9,161 bases of DNA from an uncultured Clostridiaceae bacterium (GTDB lineage Bacteria > Bacillota > Clostridia > TANB77 > CAG-508): NCBI GenBank assembly GCA_958402495.1, contig CATXTS010000082.1, positions 1 through 9,161 of the forward strand, in the 5' to 3' direction. Both the position numbers and the translations under genes were made by a program. Under the pieces are notes generated by a model, which had not been told where the DNA came from, made no database searches, and saw nothing but the letters and a program-made list of their open reading frames with translations. Shown one piece after another: positions 6,716 through 9,161 of this stretch (positions within the stretch are counted from its first letter, which is position 1; each line of letters opens with the position of its first letter).

Positions 6716-7228
6716 TTAAATTGAAACAGATTCTGTAGATTCTATTTCTTTTGATTCTAAGACAGAAGTACAATGAGGACATCTAGTAGCTTCTATAGAT
6801 ATCTGGCTACAACAATAGGGACATTTCTTAGTAGTAGGTATAGGGGGCGTTGTCTCTTCTTGTTTTTTGGATTTTTTATTCTTCTTTATTTTTTTATCTA
6901 AATTGGTTTTACTTACGATTTTTTGAGCGCTTTCTATAGTAGTATTGCTTAATTTATTAAAAGAGCGGATAGCAATAAAAATAGAAAAAGCAATAATTAA
7001 AAAGTCTACAATAGTGGTAATAAAATTTCCATAGTGAATAGAGGCATTTCCAATGGTAAGTACCAAATCGGAAAAGTCTACTTTACCTGTAAAGATAGAT
7101 ATAGCTGGCATGATAATGTCATTTACCAAAGAAGTTACAATTTTTTGAAAAGCACCACCAATAATAACACCAATTGCCATGTCCATAATATTTCCTTTAG
7201 TTGCGAATTCTTTGAATTCTTTTAACAA
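6716..7228 (-). CDS. mscL: Large-conductance mechanosensitive channel MscL with C-terminal zinc ribbon
   Basis: MscL is a homopentameric membrane channel that opens under high membrane tension and releases solutes during osmotic downshock. The N terminus MLKEFKEFATKGN, the first helix with the IGVIIGGAF pore motif (about 15-43) and a second helix (about 68-89) are typical. The chosen start is TTG at 7228: it gives the family's usual N terminus and lies 6 nt from GAGGTG. The in-frame GTG at 7237 sits inside that ribosome binding site. At 170 residues it is longer than simple MscL. After a Lys-rich linker (111-123) comes a CPYC ... CPHC zinc ribbon (Cys136, 139, 150 and 153, plus an extra Cys140). 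Similar tails exist in other Bacillota MscL proteins, but their role is unclear. It is monocistronic with its own promoter. Confidence 0.93.
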   Translation of the reverse strand: MLKEFKEFATKGNIMDMAIGVIIGGAFQKIVTSLVNDIIMPAISIFTGKVDFSDLVLTIGNASIHYGNFITTIVDFLIIAFSIFIAIRSFNKLSNTTIESAQKIVSKTNLDKKIKKNKKSKKQEETTPPIPTTKKCPYCCSQISIEATRCPHCTSVLESKEIESTESVSI

Positions 7229-7275
7229 AATAATCACCTCTTCTTTATAATATGTGAATAGTTCAAGATGGCTCT

Positions 7276-7304
7276 AGTATAAAAGAAAAGTCGAAAAAAG
7301 TCAA
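7276..7304 (-). promoter_or_regulatory. Sigma-A promoter of mscL
   Basis: On the minus strand, TTGACT (7304-7299), a 17-bp spacer and TATACT (7281-7276) form a near-consensus promoter about 45 nt upstream of the TTG start at 7228. The purine-rich stretch 7305-7430 further upstream holds no gene or further signal that I can identify. Confidence 0.75.
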
Positions 7305-7430
7305 ATAAGGAAAAGTAAGAAAAGAGAAAGTAGAATAGGTAGTAGTGAAGAAAAAGGTTTGATTAGAAATAGAAAGTATAAAATTTTAACAAGGATGGTA
7401 ATATAAAAGAAAATAGAAAGGATAAAAGAT

Positions 7431-7454
7431 AAAAAAAAATCCCCCTTAGGGGGA
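7431..7454 (-). terminator. Rho-independent terminator of the 7463-7774 gene
   Basis: Read on the minus strand, five C (7453-7449), a 3-nt loop and five G (7445-7441), closed by a T-A pair, are followed by a run of nine T (complement of 7431-7439). It begins 9 nt after the stop codon of the small minus-strand gene. Confidence 0.88.
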
Positions 7455-7462
7455 GGAAAAAG

Positions 7463-7774
7463 CTATTGTGCCTTTTCCTCATAGAGATGCTGGATGATAT
7501 CATGAATCACCGGCTTAGGATTTTCCTCCAACTGCGTAAGCGCTTCGCGAAGCTTGTCGATTTCCGACTGCAAGTTATAAGAAAGGGTGCCATATAAGGC
7601 TTCATATTCTACCCTAACATTTTTAGGAATCCGCTTAGCCAGATTAGCATCTTTTAACATGAAATCCAGTCCACTGATTCCCTGGTCATCGTAACTTAAG
7701 AATTCCTGCAAGGCTTCCGGCAGTTCCGATGTCTCTCTAATATTGACAATAATTCCTGAAAGTAAAGTATCCAT
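7463..7774 (-). CDS. Small acidic protein of unknown function
   Basis: This 103-residue protein starts at ATG 7774, 6 nt after a perfect GGAGG (7785-7781), and ends at a strong terminator, so it is almost certainly expressed as a single gene. It has no signal peptide, membrane segment or cysteine. The second half (~50-100) looks helical, with a Leu-rich stretch (SEIDKLREALTQLEE) that could form a coiled coil. Codon choice is less AT-biased than in the flanking genes (codons such as ccg, cgc and ctg are frequent), which suggests a different origin. The 5' leader contains a small hairpin (CTGTC/GACAG, 7802-7814). It is divergent from the small gene at 7978. I do not recognise the family and assign no function. 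Confidence 0.8.
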   Translation of the reverse strand: MDTLLSGIIVNIRETSELPEALQEFLSYDDQGISGLDFMLKDANLAKRIPKNVRVEYEALYGTLSYNLQSEIDKLREALTQLEENPKPVIHDIIQHLYEEKAQ

Positions 7775-7907
7775 TTGGTTCCTCCAAAATCTCTCGTACC
7801 TCTGTCAAAGACAGGCAAGGCTATAAACTAGCCATTTATAAGTATCCTATATAATTTTATTATAATGCGATTAACATAAAAACTATATTTAAATTATGTA
7901 AAACAGA

Positions 7908-7937
7908 TATAATATATTTATACAGATAATCTCTGTA
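7908..7937 (+). promoter_or_regulatory. Possible -10 box and palindrome upstream of the 7978 gene
   Basis: A consensus TATAAT (7908-7913) lies 64 nt upstream of the start at 7978, but no convincing -35 is found 16-18 bp before it. The palindrome TACAGA-N5-TCTGTA (7921-7937) sits about where transcription would begin and could be an operator. Both assignments are tentative because the region is AT-rich. Confidence 0.35.
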
Positions 7938-7977
7938 AATACAATTAGAGGGTATAACCCACAGAAAGGTGGTAACT

Positions 7978-8274
7978 ATGTTATCTATGACATCAAAACT
8001 TCGGACACTTGTTGAGGAGTTAAATTCTGCAATTCATATTTGTGATGATTTGCTTGGGACACTTGAAATTTGTCCGGTAAGTCAACTGACAAATTGTGTA
8101 GGCGTTTTTGCAAGGCAGATGCCGGATTACAAAATTATGCGAGAAGAGAGACAAGAGGCAATTGACATTATTCGCCAGGTTTGTACGCAGGAAATGTCTG
8201 TCAATGAGGCAAAGGAAGTTATTTCGAAAGCTCGCGCAGAATTGGAAAATACCCGTAAGCTTATTCATTTATAA
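7978..8274 (+). CDS. Small helical protein of unknown function
   Basis: This 98-residue protein starts at ATG 7978, 5 nt after AGAAAGGTGG (7963-7972). An in-frame GTG at 7969 lies inside that ribosome binding site and is less likely, while a second ATG at 7987 remains possible. The sequence looks cytosolic and mainly helical, with scattered Cys residues that form no zinc motif, and a charged C-terminal helix (about 65-93) that could be a coiled coil. Codon use is somewhat richer in G and C than in the neighbouring surface-protein and exporter genes, like the divergent 7463-7774 gene. The two may have arrived together. The family is not recognised, and a link to the downstream surface-protein gene is not shown. 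Confidence 0.75.
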   Translation: MLSMTSKLRTLVEELNSAIHICDDLLGTLEICPVSQLTNCVGVFARQMPDYKIMREERQEAIDIIRQVCTQEMSVNEAKEVISKARAELENTRKLIHL

Positions 8275-8308
8275 GCTAAATAAAAAGTAAATGAAAAACA
8301 TTTCTTTT

Positions 8309-8332
8309 CCTCGTAAGAGGTTTCTTTTTTTC
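8309..8332 (+). terminator. Probable terminator of the 7978-8274 gene
   Basis: A short GC-rich stem CCTC (8309-8312) / GAGG (8317-8320) with a GTAA loop is followed by TTTC and a run of seven T. The 4-bp stem is weak, but the T tract and the position 34 nt after the stop support the call. Confidence 0.55.
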
Positions 8333-8380
8333 TAAAAGGTAAAAATAATTTAATAAAAAAATTATTAAAATAGGAGAAAG

Positions 8381-8417
8381 TATAAGAAGCTAGTTAGTTA
8401 TTAACTAGCTTCTTATA
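8381..8417 (+). terminator. Perfect 16-bp hairpin upstream of the third surface-protein gene
   Basis: The arms 8381-8396 and 8402-8417 are perfectly complementary around a 5-nt loop (GTTAT). The following sequence (ATAATTAC) is poor in T, so termination strength is uncertain. It lies 72 nt upstream of the -35 box at 8490, much as the hairpin 502-537 lies 90 nt before the -35 box of the complete member. The remainder of the 8275-8575 spacer holds only AT-rich sequence, including an 8-bp AT inverted repeat (8344-8351 with 8359-8366). Confidence 0.55.
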
Positions 8418-8489
8418 ATAATTACAAGACTACATAATTCTAGTTGAAAAGGAGGGAGCAAAAAGAGAAAATATAAAAAAGAAAGTATA

Positions 8490-8518
8490 TTGACATTAAC
8501 CAAGCGGTAATATAAAAT
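8490..8518 (+). promoter_or_regulatory. Sigma-A promoter of the third surface-protein gene
   Basis: Consensus TTGACA (8490-8495), a 17-bp spacer and TAAAAT (8513-8518). From the -35 box to about ten bases before the start codon, the sequence matches the region before gene 713 at roughly 90% by hand alignment, with one 1-nt gap. The ACC (8499-8501) / GGT (8506-8508) dyad is retained. The ribosome binding site AAAGGAAGAGG (8561-8571) precedes ATG 8576. Confidence 0.82.
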
Positions 8519-8575
8519 ACAAAGTATAAAGATTAGAAAACTGGAAAACATAAGAAAAAGAAAGGAAGAGGAAAC

Positions 8576-9161
8576 ATGGAGAAAAAATGGAAAGAAAAAG
8601 GTGTTACTTTAATTGCCTTAGTCATTACGATTATTGTATTAATTATTTTAGCAGGTGTAGCGATTAATGCTTTAGTAGGTGAAAATGGAATTATTACACA
8701 AGCACAGAAAGCAAAAGAAGATACCGATAAAAGCCAAAAAGAAGAATTAGGTGGTTTAGCAAGTTTAGAACAACAGATTGATGAAGCGTTGGGTCAAACC
8801 TATATCGTAGAAAAAGGAGTTAACAAACCAGTGTTAGCTACAGGAATGAAAGCGATTAAATTTATAGACCCAACAGAAAGTTCCAAAGGAGAATTTAAGA
8901 ATAGTAGCGCAGATGAAACAGACTGGTATAACTACAATAGCAAAAAGTGGGCCAATAGCCAAACAGAAGATGGAAGTATGTGGGTGTGGATACCAAGATA
9001 TGCATATAAAATGAATACGAGTAATCAAACTTTTGATATTAAATTCTTAATAGGGACAACGGATACGTATTATGATGAAAACGGACAAATTCAAACAGCA
9101 AAACGTTGCACAAATGTGAATGAATTGGTGGATACTTCAACAGGTTATACAGTACATCCTG
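8576..9161 (+). CDS. Prepilin-like surface protein, N-terminal part (3' end outside window)
   Basis: The first 195 codons of a third family member, open to the window edge. It has the same basic 9-residue leader ending in Gly9 and the same hydrophobic helix (VTLIALVITI onward, about 10-32), again with Ala at pilin position 5. The WVWIPRYAYK block (136-145) and the stretch ending near VHP (193-195) align with the complete paralogue with no net length change. The charged region after the helix (47-60) and residues ~100-117 are the least conserved. The start is supported by AAAGGAAGAGG 4 nt upstream and by matching position in the paralogue. It presumably ends in the same lectin-like variable domain, but that part is not in this window. 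Confidence 0.9.
   Translation, partial: MEKKWKEKGVTLIALVITIIVLIILAGVAINALVGENGIITQAQKAKEDTDKSQKEELGGLASLEQQIDEALGQTYIVEKGVNKPVLATGMKAIKFIDPTESSKGEFKNSSADETDWYNYNSKKWANSQTEDGSMWVWIPRYAYKMNTSNQTFDIKFLIGTTDTYYDENGQIQTAKRCTNVNELVDTSTGYTVHP

Noticed and set aside
1..9161. CRISPR array, tRNA or rRNA gene, insertion sequence or integrase.
   Set aside because: No regularly spaced short repeats, cloverleaf with conserved T-arm, rRNA-like sequence, or transposase/integrase motif was seen.

Overview
The window is AT-rich DNA with Bacillota features: strong AGGAGG-like ribosome binding sites, TTG starts, sigma-A promoters with 16-17 bp spacers, and intrinsic terminators. The genes and composition fit a low-GC clostridial relative, but nothing here fixes genus or species. 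Three stretches of one repeated gene family (5'-truncated at 1-426, complete at 713-2446, 3'-truncated at 8576-9161) flank an unrelated block of transporter, channel and small hypothetical genes.

The repeated family is the most notable content. Each member that shows its N terminus begins with a type IV prepilin-like leader and membrane helix, followed by a long extracellular part. In the complete member this ends in a domain resembling the formylglycine-generating-enzyme type of C-type lectin fold. The last ~41 codons before the invariant GGFRAV end (271-393 and 2291-2413) are hypervariable between the two visible copies: there are no indels, scaffold residues (VRGG, WYG, AGLF, GGFR) are fixed, and substitutions concentrate at interspersed Ser/Tyr/Asp/Asn/Phe codons, largely at codon positions 1 and 2. 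The tract is much richer in G+C than the sequence next to it. This is the footprint expected of the variable region (VR) of a diversity-generating retroelement (DGR) target. No reverse transcriptase, accessory gene or template repeat is visible, so any machinery would act in trans from outside the window. Recombination among family members is the main alternative.

The two complete upstream regions share a near-identical sigma-A promoter and about 50 nt leader, so each member appears to be transcribed on its own. A small ACC-N4-GGT dyad is kept inside the promoter spacer.

The middle block holds (i) a decayed, frameshifted minus-strand gene remnant at 2696-3042; (ii) a two-gene operon for a heterodimeric ABC exporter (3112-6634), in which all visible deviations from the ATPase consensus fall on one of the two composite ATP sites; (iii) a convergent mscL gene with a C-terminal zinc ribbon (6716-7228), separated from the exporter by a bidirectional terminator; and (iv) two divergent small genes of unknown function (7463-7774 minus, 7978-8274 plus) with less AT-rich codon use than their neighbours.

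The exporter and MscL are membrane proteins with no sequence-visible link to the surface proteins. Whether they work together cannot be judged from this window.
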